From Dromaius novaehollandiae (taxonomy: Eukaryota > Chordata > Aves > Casuariiformes > Dromaiidae), in NCBI RefSeq assembly GCF_036370855.1, contig NC_088102.1, forward strand, positions 37,361,835 through 37,425,834: a DNA stretch of 64,000 nt, in the 5' to 3' direction. Within the stretch, counting starts at the first letter, position 1; the number at the start of each line of letters is the position of its first letter. Below are positions 1-52,711 of the stretch, one piece after another. A program made the position numbers and the translations under genes. Under the pieces are notes generated by a model, which was not told the DNA's origin, did not search any database, and saw nothing but the letters and a program-made list of their open reading frames with translations.

Positions 1-3000
1 ACAAGGCAGCACAATGGGCGAGTCGTGTCTCCAGCCATCAGTGCCCTGCATTGCTCAAAAGCGGCATTGCTCCGGGCCACATCAATCACTACGGCCACAA
101 TGAATCATATGGGAGCTAAAGTCCAAGCAATCTCTGGCAAGAGGAACTAACTTTCATGGACATGGGAACACCACAGATTTTCATTTTCTACCATTGGAAT
201 GGTACTTGGCAGTCATCTTCTAAATAAACACCTACACAATCAGCAAAACTCACCAAATCTCTTTTTAGATTTAAAACAGAAAAATCTCAAACAGAACTTT
301 ACTCTTCCTCAAAGAGAAATAACTTCAGAAACTCCAAGAAAAACTGCACTCTTGTTATCAAATTGTATCACTGAAGGCATTCTTGATAGTATGGCAACAG
401 GCAGCCATACAATACTGTGAAGCAGACAGTCTGCAGAAAGGCTCTGGAAGAAGAACCCAGAGGAAAAGACCAACAGGGTAACAGGCAAAAAAACTAAAAA
501 AAAAAAAAAACCAAAAAACCACAACTCACACCCACAGAGAAAGCTTACAGAAACTACTACTTGTTTTTAATAAAGATATTAGTTTGAATAATTTTGAGAA
601 CTGAGAACTCCAATTTTTGCCTAAACAGTATTATTTAAGGCTTGAAAATGAGTACTTTTGCAATTAAACAACTGCCTATTCCATTTCTTTCCTGGAATAA
701 GCTAATTAACAGTGGGAGAGACAGGAATATGGTCTCCATCCTCAAACCTCCAGCAATTTTATAGTACTACATCTAAGCCTAAATTTGTTTTTTCCCCCTT
801 CTTTTTACTGTTCTGTCAGCTTCACATGAACAACAGCTTCCTTTCAACAGCAGCCATTTGAAATTGCCAGCTAAGCCAGTATTATCATGAGTTCAAATCA
901 TCACTCACTTCCACATGTAACCTGACTTAGTCGCCTCTCTCTTTGACCTGTCCATTTGGGGGGATAGGCAGAGGGAATCAGCCTGAAATACTGCACGGAT
1001 GCAGCTTAGACAAAGCAAAACACTTCCTCCTAGGAAATAAGAAATTATCTTATATGAGTCAGGTTTAGTCTACTAATCCAGGACAGTTCTGTTTTGAAGC
1101 AGATCTCTACCATTCTTGTTCTACTATTGATTTCTACTACATTCTTTCAACGCAAGTTATGACATGCAAAGCTTGAATCTCTTGACTCATTTTACTCCAC
1201 AGGATAAAGTAAACTGATGGGAATCAGTACTGACAGTATGCATTGCTTCTCACGTCATACTGTTCCCTGCTGCATCATCGTGATGGCTAGTGAAATCAGT
1301 AAATCCTTCCCATTGATGCATGTTACCTTCCCTCATACTTAAGGTAATCGAAATTACTGCATTACAAATAGAAAAAAAAAAAAAATTCAGAAATTCACCA
1401 CATTAGCTTTCATTTTGCGAAGCTAAAAAGGTGCAATTAAGTGGTCCAAGAGAAAGTCACTCATATTAGCAAGTTAAATAGAAGCATAATTATTTTAACA
1501 CCTATTTTCCTGTAATAACTTTTCTTAGAAGCAACAGATTTAATCACAAGGTACCTGTACAATTAAGCCCTAAGCAGACTATTCAGTACAACTCACCTGG
1601 CCCCACACCAGCAACATATCTTTTTTACATATGTACTTTTCACTCAAGAATTTCTGAAGCACACACGCTCTTGATTTCAAGGAGGATCAAGAACATGTGT
1701 GGGTGAGTAAAGGAAAGTGGTAACTAGAGGCTTATGCTCAGCAGACGTTTCCATAACAGTACTTTTTTTTTCTATGAAGTGTTGGGCACTCGTAGATCCA
1801 AGTACAGTTCAAACCGTGGAGCAAGAAATACTGTTGGTAAGTGTTTTAATTGCATTTTACTCACCCCTGCTCAGAGTTGATGGCTTAAAGGCTACAAAAT
1901 GCCATTACTGTGAGAACTGTCATTGCCAGCCATGGAGCTGCACAGGAACATAGCATTAACTAGGCCTTCTGGCTTCTTACCTACTCCGTACCTCACCTTG
2001 TTCACTCAATAGATAAGTTCATCGATGTCTGCAAAGCACTTAAAGTTTCCCAGGTGAATTTCCCAACTCATATGCCCAGCTAAGCATCCCAGACTGAAAT
2101 GGCTTACAAGTTTTCAACATGCTGTAAATCCTCCATAGAGGCAAACTTAGATGCTGACCAGGATAACTATGAACTCACCAGTTCTCTCCACCCACCAGCC
2201 CTCCTACCTTGTACTGAAATCTCATGGTAGGCTACAGTCAAAGGAGGGCATAACGGTTAATATTTGTTGGGTGCAAAGTACAGAGATGCTTCAGCAGATT
2301 TCCCCCATCTTACTCCTCAGGCTTTGAACATTAAAATTACAGGTAATCTGCTAATCAAGAACTTCCACAAGAGCAGTGGAAAAGGAACGTTGACAAGTCT
2401 GTGCACACTCAGCCTCATAAACAGCTGTTTAAAACTGTAAAATCTTAGCACAGTGTTGTCATTTCATTAACTCAGTAATTTGTGAACAACTTACATGAAG
2501 AGCTCTCATCTTTAACTGCCCTAAATTATAAGGGACTTTTAAACTAATATTTATGTTTTGTCCATTCCGAACATGGAATAATCTGATTCTTTATGAAATC
2601 AGAAATTTTTAACAACTAAAACTATAAATTAGGAGAAAAAATAGAAAAAAAAATCTGCAAATCAGCAAGCGTCTTCTTGGTATCTCTGGTTGGTTCTATC
2701 AGTTAGATCCTCTGCCTATTGAGACCACATCCAGATTTCAGCTTTGGCAAGTTTGTGACAGCTATGTAATTCTCTTTAAAATTAAACAAAAACTCTAAAA
2801 TCTAGTATTATTGTCATCATTACCTAAAACAAACAAACAAATCATCCAAGGATGTGCTTTCCAAGTATTGTAAAGTAAACATAAAGAACAGCTATCAGAG
2901 GAACTATTTTTAACTCTGACTCTTTATTTTTCTGAACAGATATCACAAAACACTCACCATAACACTATCATTGCAAAACACAGGAAAAACTAATACAAGA

Positions 3001-3317
3001 GCACCGTCTACAGTTACAAGTCCCTCCAGAGGTCTGAAATTGGAGAGAAAAACATAGCGTACATCTCTCTCAAGACAGCCTATCGCTATGAAGCTTTTCT
3101 GTAAGGCAAGTTTCCAAATTAATTTTACAACTCAGTCCGTGATTCTTCCCTCTTCAAGGACCTGGATGTCTCCGAGCTGTATACAGATCAGTATTCATCA
3201 TCTAAACAGGCATTCACATGTATTCCCTTTCAAGCTGGATGCAGAAATCATTTCATCCAGTACCGAAGTGGCTTGGACATTCGCTGAGGCTGTGGGATGC
3301 ACAAGCTGCATGTTTTC

Positions 3318-3400
3318 CTAAACCTGCGAGGATTCAAACCCACACATCCTACCTCTGAGGAGAGCACCTCACCACCTCATGCTTGAGGGGGAAGGACCAT
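3318..3400 (-). repeat. old tRNA-derived SINE relic (B-box like)
   Basis: On the minus strand the segment reads like the core of a tRNA-related SINE. A GGTTTGAATCC stretch around 3330-3342 fits the RNA polymerase III B box, preceded by a tRNA-like arm. It resembles, from memory, common tRNA-related amniote repeats with a 'gatttgaacc ... ctaaccact' core. It is too decayed to be an active tRNA gene, and no acceptor stem is seen. Confidence 0.4.
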
Positions 3401-4399
3401 CTTAACTCCTCTTGACAGGCTTCCCCTCTGCAAAGAGGGACCTGGGACTCATTGGACCAAGGAACTGCTTTTGCAGCTCCACTGAGGTGCCCTCCTGGGG
3501 CAGGGAAGAGCTGGATGTCAGCCCACACTCAAAGGACCATGGTGGGGAATAGATGAAGAAAAGCTTTATGGCGCTTGTGTGTGCAGAAACACGAGGTAAA
3601 CATCAAGTTGCTCTCCCCTGCCAATGCAGGGACAGTGCTTGCTTGGCACATGCACAAGCAGCACTTGTGGCATGTATGTGGGGTGAGCACGCAGGCACCT
3701 AAATTCAAAGTCCTTCCTTTCTTTGTGGCTTTGTTTCCCTCCAGCAAAGAGGGAATAATAGTACATAGGGATGTTAAGGGAAGAAATACTTGTAAGGACT
3801 CTCATGTTTTCAGCTGTTTATCATAAGATGTGTCATAAATATTCCTAAAATAGTGTTTCAGGGCAGCAGAAAGACAGAAAAAGAAGGCAGTTACAAAAAA
3901 AAACAGTTTCTATCACAAGGGCCACTGTATTTGTTATTGTACTACTGCATTTTCATATTGAAGAAAACATGATTTCCTGTCCTGTTTTGCTCTATGACAG
4001 GCCTAGGGAAGCTGGTGGTCTGGAAGCTTTGCCAGCTTCCCTCCCATCTGATCTGCAGATGAGCCCCTCATAACAGGCCTGCATCTTTTCAGAGGGAGTC
4101 TCCCACTTGAAAGCAGATTACAAGAGTGCCAAATCCTGACTTAGAGCAAGTCTTGTGAAATTTAGGGCTTTTTTTTCTTCAATTCCTAGCTGCTGAGGGT
4201 CTGATCACATGAGAATCTCTGTTTGATTCTTCTGGTAAGTTTTAAAAGATCCATGCTCTCAAACTAAACTGCAAACTAAACTCTCAAAACTAAATCTGGA
4301 AATATGACCCAAACACACACTCTTAAGGCTCAAAACCCAAAAGACAACTAAAATTCTGACTTTTTTCATCCAATCTTGTAATTTTTAGGACACTGTTGG

Positions 4400-4660
4400 C
4401 AATGCTGAGATCAGGCTCTTAAACCTCACTGTGTGCTGGCTGTCATTTTGTGCCAGGCACTATCCAACACACAGCAAGTCCCTTCCGCACACTGCCAATG
4501 CTCTAAATAGAAAAAGCAGGAACTAGGAAGTCTATACCCCCACGACAGAGAGGAAGAACTGATGATAAAAGTCTCAGTGATTTACAGTAATACTCGATAA
4601 GTCTATCACTGAGCCAGGATCTCAACCTTGTTCCAAGACTATCCTTACCATCATTTTAGG
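4400..4660 (+). repeat. ancient amniote interspersed repeat (CR1/L3-like)
   Basis: The text from 'gagatcaggctc' through 'gccaggcactatccaacaca' to 'ctctaaatag' and the later 'gtctatcactgagccaggatct' follows, with many changes, the order of a very common reptile/bird repeat. That repeat has the pattern gatcagg..., tgctaggcactgt...acaca, ...ctaaatagac..., ...gccaggaat...ct. Family assignment is from memory and should be treated as approximate. Confidence 0.4.
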
Positions 4661-5638
4661 AATAAATGAGTTAAGTGATATTAAATACCAAGAAGCAGAA
4701 GTCATTAGCATGAATTAGTGACCACAGAAACAGATTCTAACATTACCCAAGATCAAAAAAACCCAAAAACACACCCTCGATAATAAGAAATAACGACCAC
4801 CTGCAAAGGCTTTCTGAACCCACCTAAGAGAGATGAGGATACTCTCACTCAGGCTTTGTGTGAAAAGGCTCATCTTTTCCAATAACTAGCTTTCCCAGTT
4901 AGTTAGAGGTGGTATTTTACTGAAATCTAACTGGCTGACCTCCCAAACACTACAAACTGGTCTCACCCAAAGGCTTTTTTTTTTTTTTTGGTAAGAAATA
5001 CAACGGCATCTCTAACAGAACAATTTACTGTAGGTGGTTAGAGAGCAAATGTACAAAGGCTTGTAAAGTTACACAGCAATATATTAGTAATTTACTACCA
5101 CCTATCTAAAGTGCACAATTCTTAGCTTAAGGACAATAAATAGGTAAGACAGCATGTGGTTATACATGTTTAGAGCATAAAGTACTCACAAAGGATTCAT
5201 TTGAAATCTGCAGAACACAAATGCAGAATTTTTGTGGTGTGCAACACAAATTCAGTACAGATTGTTTAAAACACTCCACATGCTTTTCTAGGATGACCAG
5301 AGTAGATCCCACTACATTTAAAAATAAGGATATTATCAGTGCATTAATTTTTCATCCATTTAAACCCTCATAGAAAAGTTTACTAAGAAATACATGCATG
5401 TAATGTTCTGATTTTCTTCTATTACAAATGGGTAATTTTTTGTAGTAGTAACTTTTGCACATCAGAAAACCATAAGGACCTTGAAGTCATACACCTAAGG
5501 ACCTAAAACCTAAAAAGCAGAAAGAAGAGTCAGTGTGGTAGCAAATTCTGCCCACACTGATTATCCCTTGAGTCTGCAGTCACGGCCGTGAACCCGAACA
5601 AACCATGTTAACAGGAAATCCCAGCAATACTCACTGAC

Positions 5639-5867
5639 CCAGCAAAGAGCCTACAAAGATGACAACTTGCACGGCAGTAGTGAAGTGCCTGTAGGTTTGC
5701 TCTTCGCTGTACTCCCCAGTTTCCAAGGAACCGATCCCACTGGCGTTCCTCTTGTTCCACGCGATTTGTGCCGCAGACGCATTCCTGATCTCCACAGCTC
5801 TGGTGACAGCTTGATAGAGGGCATGCTCGCTTTGGTTTTTTGAGATCCAGCTTCTGTTGTGCCCCAT
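5639..5867 (-). CDS. GPR176: GPR176 coding exon 1 (N-terminal domain and start of TM1)
   Basis: This is the first coding exon of the orphan class A G-protein-coupled receptor GPR176, a plasma-membrane receptor known for circadian-clock tissue expression and Gz coupling. The ATG at 5867-5865 sits in a strong Kozak context (G at -3, G at +4). The exon encodes MGHNRSWIS..., then HFTTAVQVVIFVGSLLG at the start of transmembrane helix 1. This matches the human start MGHNGSWIS... and QFTTTVQVVIFIGSLLG. Four N-glycosylation sequons are visible (N4, N11, N29, N41). The extracellular tail is about 18 residues longer than I recall for human. The exon ends after 76 codons plus one base at a GTCAGT donor; a GTGAGT five bases further is a weaker alternative because it would replace the expected Asn after LLG. 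Remaining exons lie outside the window to the left. Confidence 0.88.
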
Positions 5868-6620
5868 GGCAAGGTTTCTTCCTTCTCCTTGCTGCCTAGG
5901 GATCACACATCACTGACCCCGCACCTTGCGACGAAGGGAGCCCCCCAGCAAGGAAACGCTTTGACGAATGAAGCCTGGTCTGCCACGCTTGGAGGCATCT
6001 TCTTCACGTCTGCATGTCCTCGAAAGCGGCCTTGGCTTTTCATGTTTCTGCCTCTTAAATCATTATACACAGAACAGAAAAAAAGAAAATACGGCAGGCT
6101 CTCCCTTGCTGTTAGTTCTCCCATGTTTCTCATCTCTCAGTGCCACAGCATTTCCTCAGCATATTTTACTGCAATAAACCTGAATGAGAGAAAGCGCAGC
6201 CCGCACCAGAGCTCATCCTCCTCACCCCACCTGCTTATCTCACACACGCCGCCCCTTCACTGTACATGGAAATAGGTTGGGAAAACTTGATGAACCACAA
6301 GCTCTGCCCCCCACTCTGTTCTCAGCCTTTGCACTAGCTTTTTTCACAACCTCGAGAGAGGAAAAACATCTCTTTCCCAGTGACAAATCTCCCAGAGCTC
6401 TCTTTGCTGATTCCAACCAATTTTGCTATCGTGAAAAATGAATTAATCCCACGGCTCCTGCTCTGTGTGGCCCCTGGGAACAAGAAGACCCTCACAGAGC
6501 GCCCAGAGGAAGTCAATGGATGTCCAACGGCTTCCACAGCGCACGCGCTGCTTCTCAGGAAAAACCAATTCGTTTTTCAATTCCGAGCCAGAGCGCTCTC
6601 CAGCCTCCACCGAAACAGAA
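5868..6620 (-). other. GPR176: probable GPR176 5' leader / proximal upstream region
   Basis: This region lies between the GPR176 start codon and the CpG island. It probably contains the 5' untranslated region of GPR176. The start site cannot be fixed from sequence. ORFs here are open by chance and have no recognisable product. Confidence 0.4.
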
Positions 6621-6820
6621 AAACCCTCCGTGTCATCCTCCGGGGCCTCCCGGGGACCCCCCGCCCGAGCACAGCGCTCCTCAAATCCTCTAACAGTGCC
6701 TGCTCACGCATCCCAGTAAAGCCGCCGAGCTGCGCCCGCGCCGCGCCGCACACTGCCGGCTGCCCGCGGGAGGCGGCGGCGGCGGCCCCAAGGGCGGGGG
6801 CGGGGGCGGACGAGCTCCTG

Positions 6821-6845
6821 CCGCCGCCGCCGCCGCCGCCGCCGC
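6821..6845. repeat. (CCG)8 trinucleotide run
   Basis: Eight uninterrupted CCG units in the GPR176 island; they read as CGG on the minus strand, where they could fall in the GPR176 promoter or leader. A shorter GGC run lies at about 6771-6785. Confidence 0.85.
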
Positions 6846-6870
6846 GCCCGCCGGCTCGGGGAGCGACGCC

Positions 6871-6880
6871 ATCACGTGGT
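6871..6880. promoter_or_regulatory. E-box (CACGTG)
   Basis: A palindromic CACGTG in the context ATCACGTGGT inside the CpG island, the class of site bound by CLOCK/BMAL1, USF and MiT/TFE factors. Function is inferred from the motif only. Confidence 0.45.
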
Positions 6881-6894
6881 CGCCGCGCGCCGCG

Positions 6895-6906
6895 CAGCCA
6901 TTTTGG
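6895..6906 (-). promoter_or_regulatory. YY1-type site
   Basis: On the minus strand the sequence reads CAAAATGGCTG, close to the AAnATGGC core of YY1. Such sites often lie just downstream of the start in the direction of transcription. The orientation supports minus-strand (GPR176) initiation a little above 6906. Confidence 0.4.
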
Positions 6907-7049
6907 TGAGGAGCTGTCGGGTCCGGCCGGAGCGGAGCTGGGGTTTGGTTTCTGGCGGAAAGGCGGTGTGGTGGCTTCGGTTCAGCCGGCATAGAGCGAG
7001 GCCAGGGCGGTACGTTGTTCTCGTATTCTGCTGATAGTAGAAACATTGC

Positions 7050-9700
7050 TTAAAAGTAAGAATTTCTAAACTGATACTTTAAAACAGGACCCATAACTCT
7101 GATAATATGTCGAAAGACGTTTCAGACACATACACATCATTCGTTAATTTTTTTTTTTTATTATTGAATTTGCTGGGAAAGCTCCCATATGGGTATACAA
7201 AGCTCAAGTTTTAACTGTGCAAAAAGTGTGCATCCATATGATGGGCACCCAGCTTAAAGCATATTCGGCTGTAGTTATGTTTTAGAATGATAGCTCCGTA
7301 AAATCAAGCTAAACAGTGTGAAGGAATTTCTGTAATGTTTTTAAAATACACCCTTCAACATTCCTGTTAGTTTTTCCACTAAATAGTGTAAATAGGTTAA
7401 GAGTTACTCAGTTTCTGGTAGGATTTTGTGTTTGTTACATCGACTAACAGAACCATATATGATGCTTGATTTCGCTGTTGTAGTTAGGCAAGGTAGGAGT
7501 CTTAGAGCAGCTTCCAGAGGGACCAGCGGACCCGTTGTCATTTCGATTTCTCATGGCAGTTCTGATCTACAGGCACAATAAAACTGATGTTATCAAGCAC
7601 GAAGCTTTAAACAAAAAGATTTTTCAGCAATTGGTCAGCGTATTTGGAACTCAGTGTCTGGAACAATAGCTAGCTATCAGTATTAACCCCTTCACAGCAA
7701 GGCATAAAGTCTGATTTAATTTAGTCATCTCATAACACCACTTTTCCAGACACCCTAAACTAATAAAACTTCTCTCTGTGACCTAAGCCCCTGTCTCATG
7801 TTATACCACAGTCTATAATTATATGGCCAGAAACTGTTTTTAAAATTCTATTTGAAAAAACTCATGTTTCCATGCTAATATTAATACACTTACAAAGTTA
7901 AGCATCCAAAGAATAGAAATATCAGTGTTAATAAATAACTTTGCATCTTTAATGCATTCCCACCCTGCACATGGATTAAATGGTAGCCCTTGCAGGAGTA
8001 GTGAGTTGTCATTCTCTGTGCACCAACAGAAATGAGATGAATGCTCTGCCATGGTTCCAGAGACATTTCCTGACCAGTCCCATCCCAGGCCCTGGGGGCT
8101 GATGGTTCAACCTCTTGGAGTGTAAGTCTCCAAACGCTTCACTCTAGTCTCTTCTCTAGTAATCTGTGTCTCTCTTCCCTACTTGTAGCCTGGCCCTGGT
8201 CTCACTCTCCTTCCTACTCTGAGCTCTCACCCCTACTCTCAACCCATTCTCCTTGTCCAGCCAGTCCCAGTTTTTATTCCACCTTTGCACTCGTAGGCAG
8301 ATCCATGATTCATCAGCAGCTGCAAATGTGCTTTGCCCTAATCATAGTTTCCTTGGGCTCCTTCCTCAGTTTCTTGTATTTGAAAAGTACATAATGTGAG
8401 TGAAAAGTAAATCCCACTTACATGATGTGAGTGTATGTTAATGTCGGTAAGAGAGAGATAATGAACATCCACTGCTAGTAACTGCTTTTGCAGATAACTG
8501 TCATGTCTAGTGTATAGACTTAATAAAGTTTTCATGGAACATAAAGCAGGACTACAGTAATTATCTATATTTTGTCTCTTCTCTGGAGATAAACACTACC
8601 CAATGGCAAGGAACCAAACAGTGAGCAGTATCAGAACAGTGATAGAGTTTAAGATTTGGTTTTGGTACCTACTCATGACACTATGAAACTAGTAGTTATA
8701 AATAAATTATAATCTCAGCTGGGATCATAAGCACCTAGCTTAACTTAACTGGAAAGATAAACTTGTAACAAATTCACCATGTCAGAAAGATGAATTGAAG
8801 ACTATAAAAACTATCCTGTAGAGCAGATCCATCCTTAAGCAGTCTGTTTATAACCGAAAAGTCTGTACTCAGAGGCCAGGGAGTAAAGTGATACTTGCCA
8901 AAAGTCCATTAAGATAAACCTTGTAAAAAATTAAAGGAAACAACAAAAGGTTCTTCATGCAGTTTAAAAAAAAATGAAAAATTGAGTCCATTATATGGAC
9001 TGCAACAATAGAGATTTAAAATAGTGTAGGTATGGCTCTAAAACTGTATTTTACTTGTTTTCAATTAAGATGATGGTATTTGATCTTTGGGAAAAAACAA
9101 TATAGCTCATGGGAATCCTGGTATAAAAATGACTAGGTGCAGGGTGAAAGGAAAGCTCAAAGATTCAGTCCATTCAGTTTCAGCGGGCTACATAATTTCT
9201 TTCCTAGATTTCCTAAAAAATGAAACCACATGAGCACAGTGTATGGCTGCAGAGTAACAAGCTGTGGACTACTATACCGTTAATTTTCCTTTGCCTTGGG
9301 ATGACAAACTTAGTAGGATAAGCATATATGTATGTATTTATTTGGGGGATTTTCATTAAGATCACAAAACTTGAAAAGGCTACATCATCTTCTAACAGTC
9401 CTTCAGTTCAGTAGTTCCCACATGAAGGGAATGAAGAAAAGCACATTTACTTTTCTGTTTGCCACTGGTTCCCCGAGGATTTGTTGCCTCTCCCTCTGGT
9501 AGACAGGTTGCTCACGGGTTGGGGCCCCACTTTGTGTTTGGAGTTCAGCCAGCCGAGAGGCCAGGGCTGCTCACTCTCCACCATCTAAAAATAGCGAAAG
9601 CAATCTTCAGGGGAAACATTTTTGCAGTTTCTACATGTTTTTTTTTCCCTTTTGCAAATCTTTCGCAAGGTCTCTAAAAAATAAATAGTGTTTGGTGCAT
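7050..9700. other. intergenic, GPR176-EIF2AK4; no gene seen
   Basis: AT-rich DNA between two CpG islands of head-to-head genes. No ORF has a recognisable product or paired splice signals. Around 8060-8330 the plus strand is noticeably C/T-rich (repeated tccc/tctc words), without a clear repeat unit. I see no RNA gene. Confidence 0.6.
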
Positions 9701-10042
9701 ATCTCTCTGTTTATGGGTGCGCCGGGAGGCAAGGCTGGTGGGGCCTGCGGGTTTGCGTGAGGCAGGTGGGAGCGTCAGCGGGCGCCAGGGCCCCCGGGAC
9801 CAGGAGCGGCCTTGCCGGGCGCCGGCGGAGCCCCGTTGCCGCCCGCAGCCCCGGGCCGGCAGCAGCACCGCGACCCGCCGTCCGCCCCGGCGGTAGCGGC
9901 CTGGCCCCGCGGGGCGGCCCGGCGCGGCGCGGCTCCTCCTCCTCCTCCCGCCGCCGCGGGGGCGGCGCCGGGGCGCTGCGGGGAGCGGGCGCTGCTGGGC
10001 CGGCGCCGCTTCCACGGTGGCAGAGCCGCGGGGCCGCCCGCG

Positions 10043-10075
10043 ATGCCTGCTGCCCGCCCCCGCCCGCGGAGCTGA
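10043..10075 (+). other. upstream ORF (10 codons) ending 1 nt before EIF2AK4 ATG
   Basis: An ATG at 10043 with G at -3 opens a ten-codon frame (MPAARPRPRS) that stops at TGA 10073-10075. One base later the EIF2AK4 ATG begins (TGA-C-ATG). It is out of frame with the main coding region. Ribosomes that use it would have to reinitiate or slide back, or it must be leaky-scanned. Whether it lies in the mRNA depends on the start site, which is not known; it is only 34 bases upstream of the main ATG, so inclusion is likely. Confidence 0.6.
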
Positions 10076-10076
10076 C

Positions 10077-51158
<41,082 letters not shown>

Positions 51159-51360
51159 TGCTCCAAGCATCCTCTATAGGATGCTTCCACTAACGGACAA
51201 CAGTATTTTGCATAAAAGAATTGCAGAAAGCTGTTTGTTACAATATGAGATAGGCGACTACTGCTTTTTTTTTTTTAACATGTCCAGCTTGAATTTGATG
51301 TGTAATATAAGACTGTAAATGTATTTAAAAAAAGTCAAAATAAATGTTTTATAGTCACTT
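51159..51360 (+). other. EIF2AK4: EIF2AK4 3' untranslated region (short form)
   Basis: Follows the TAG stop and ends near the AATAAA at 51339-51344, with T/G-rich DNA just after. A longer form could use the second AATAAA at 51609-51614. Confidence 0.6.
51339..51344 (+). terminator. EIF2AK4: polyadenylation signal AATAAA, EIF2AK4
   Basis: Canonical hexamer 181 bases after the stop, followed by TGTTTTATAGT as a possible downstream element. Confidence 0.6.
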
Positions 51361-51608
51361 AAGGAGCAAAGTCTGACTACAGCCAGCGCTATGTGATACC
51401 ATGCAATTCTTGTCCCCTTACCATGCAAAAGAAATTATCAGCTGTACAGGTGTGAAACTTTTCTTATAACATAGTTTCAGAATGCCTGTCATATCAATAA
51501 GCAACAGTAGTACTGAAATGAGAAACTCCGATCAAGGATTAGAGAAGATGTATTAACTTCAGCTCTAAAAGACTGCTTTAAACTTTTTTGAAGACGGCTT
51601 TCATGTAA

Positions 51609-51614
51609 AATAAA
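51609..51614 (+). terminator. EIF2AK4: second AATAAA, possible distal EIF2AK4 poly(A) signal
   Basis: Hexamer in TAAAATAAAAGTTTTGG, 450 bases after the stop; a T/G-rich element follows. Confidence 0.4.
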
Positions 51615-52559
51615 AGTTTTGGTTAGTGAACACTTCTTGAAATATGTATTACAAGATTGTTTTTTTAAACTACTACTTTGATCTTAAATCTCTATATAAA
51701 AAGCAGGGCTAAGATTAACTTAAAGTTGTTTGAGAGAGTTCTTACAAGCCTGGTTGCCTATGCTTGTCATGCCCACACTTTTGCACTTAAATCAAGCAGC
51801 TGCTTCCTGGGAGATAAAATAAGACTTGATACCAGAAAAACTTGTTTCAGACCTGAAGGACCTGAGTCCATGGATTTAAAGAAAAACAACAACCTGCAGA
51901 TGCTTAGAGGCATAACAACTTTTGAGTGAACTTTCTTCATGAGGATTGTCAGATTAAGTTTGTATTTCAAGACATAGAAATGATGGGGAAGTTAGAGCTT
52001 CCCCCTCAAGGCTTTTTAAAGTTGTCTGTAATGGCTGTACATAGTTAGCTATACAGTAGTACAGCTGTCAGGAAAAATGAAGTTAAGCAAATCTAAAGAT
52101 GAGCTATAGCAGCCTTAGTTAACTATATGTTTCACACCAAATTAGTTACAGTATGGGAGTGACTGTGCAGAAAAGCTTGGGATTTCCAGAAGCGTAGTGG
52201 TGTTTACCCTCCCTCCCCTCCTCCCCAACTATTACCTTTCATTTAAAGAGTTTGCTCCTGTTTCTTCATTCTCTAACTTACCAAAATGATTGTATTCAGC
52301 ACTGCAGGCTCATTGCATTATCAAATGCCTATGTTTTCAGCCTTATTCTTGCAGTGAAGGAGAGGGCAAAGTTAAAATATGTGAAGAAGTAACTTTACAG
52401 ACAAACCCCAAAACTTCTTATAACTACAAAAGTTGCAACAGCAACACTCAGAGTAGCATCAAGAGCAAGTCAGTCCCAAATGCATAGATAACTGTCATTC
52501 CTAGCTGTTTGCTGAAGCAATAACATCAGTCATTACAACCACATCCATTTCTCATTGCG

Positions 52560-52565
52560 TTTAAT
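52560..52565 (-). terminator. SRP14: ATTAAA, candidate SRP14 poly(A) signal
   Basis: On the minus strand ATTAAA is followed within 30 bases by a G/T-rich stretch (TGGATGTGGTTGT), the expected layout of a cleavage site. A second ATTAAA at 52672-52677 is an alternative with a weaker downstream element. No AATAAA was found on this strand in the interval. Confidence 0.35.
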
Positions 52566-52711
52566 AGGAACAATTAAATATTCAACTTTTACATCTGCTT
52601 CTACAAAGGTGCAACTTTAAGATGTTAAGTATGGGGAATTCAGATCCCTGAATATGTTGAAGGATGAAGCCTTTAATAAAGAAAAAAAAATCTGTTGACA
52701 TGAGCAGTCTT

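Larger units (their letters stand above)
1..5638 (-). other. GPR176: GPR176 intron 1 (5' part), no exon seen
   Basis: This stretch lies downstream, in the minus-strand sense, of the GPR176 exon 1 splice donor, so it is the beginning of that gene's first intron; the rest runs off the window. I see no ORF with exon-like borders. It contains A-runs and T-runs (about 1371-1385, 4975-4990), a tRNA-like relic near 3320-3400 and a CR1/L3-like relic near 4400-4660, listed separately. The first 130 bases are unusually rich in CpG for an intron and could be a conserved non-coding element. Confidence 0.7.
6620..7010. promoter_or_regulatory. GPR176: CpG island, likely GPR176 promoter
   Basis: A dense CpG block with GC boxes (gggcggggg near 6791), GGC and CCG runs and a sharp return to AT-rich DNA after 7015. 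It lies about 0.8-1.1 kb upstream of the GPR176 ATG and 3 kb from EIF2AK4, which has its own island, so assignment to GPR176 is the simplest reading. A divergent plus-strand transcript from the same island cannot be ruled out. Confidence 0.65.

Noticed and set aside
5631-5638. GPR176 exon 1 extended to the GTGAGT donor
   Set aside because: It would add Gln-like coding bases where the family has Gly-Asn; the GTCAGT donor keeps the expected join. Not fully excluded.
5868-5906. Upstream extension of GPR176 to 5906
   Set aside because: The codon at 5906-5904 on the minus strand is GTG; MGHN at 5867 matches the human start.
6380-6994. 204-residue ORF over the GPR176 CpG island
   Set aside because: Low-complexity Pro/Ala/Arg product through the CCG run; no homology recognised.
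10017-10076. In-frame N-terminal extension of EIF2AK4 from 10017
   Set aside because: The codon at 10017 is GTG, not ATG; the ATG at 10077 has a strong context and fits the family length.
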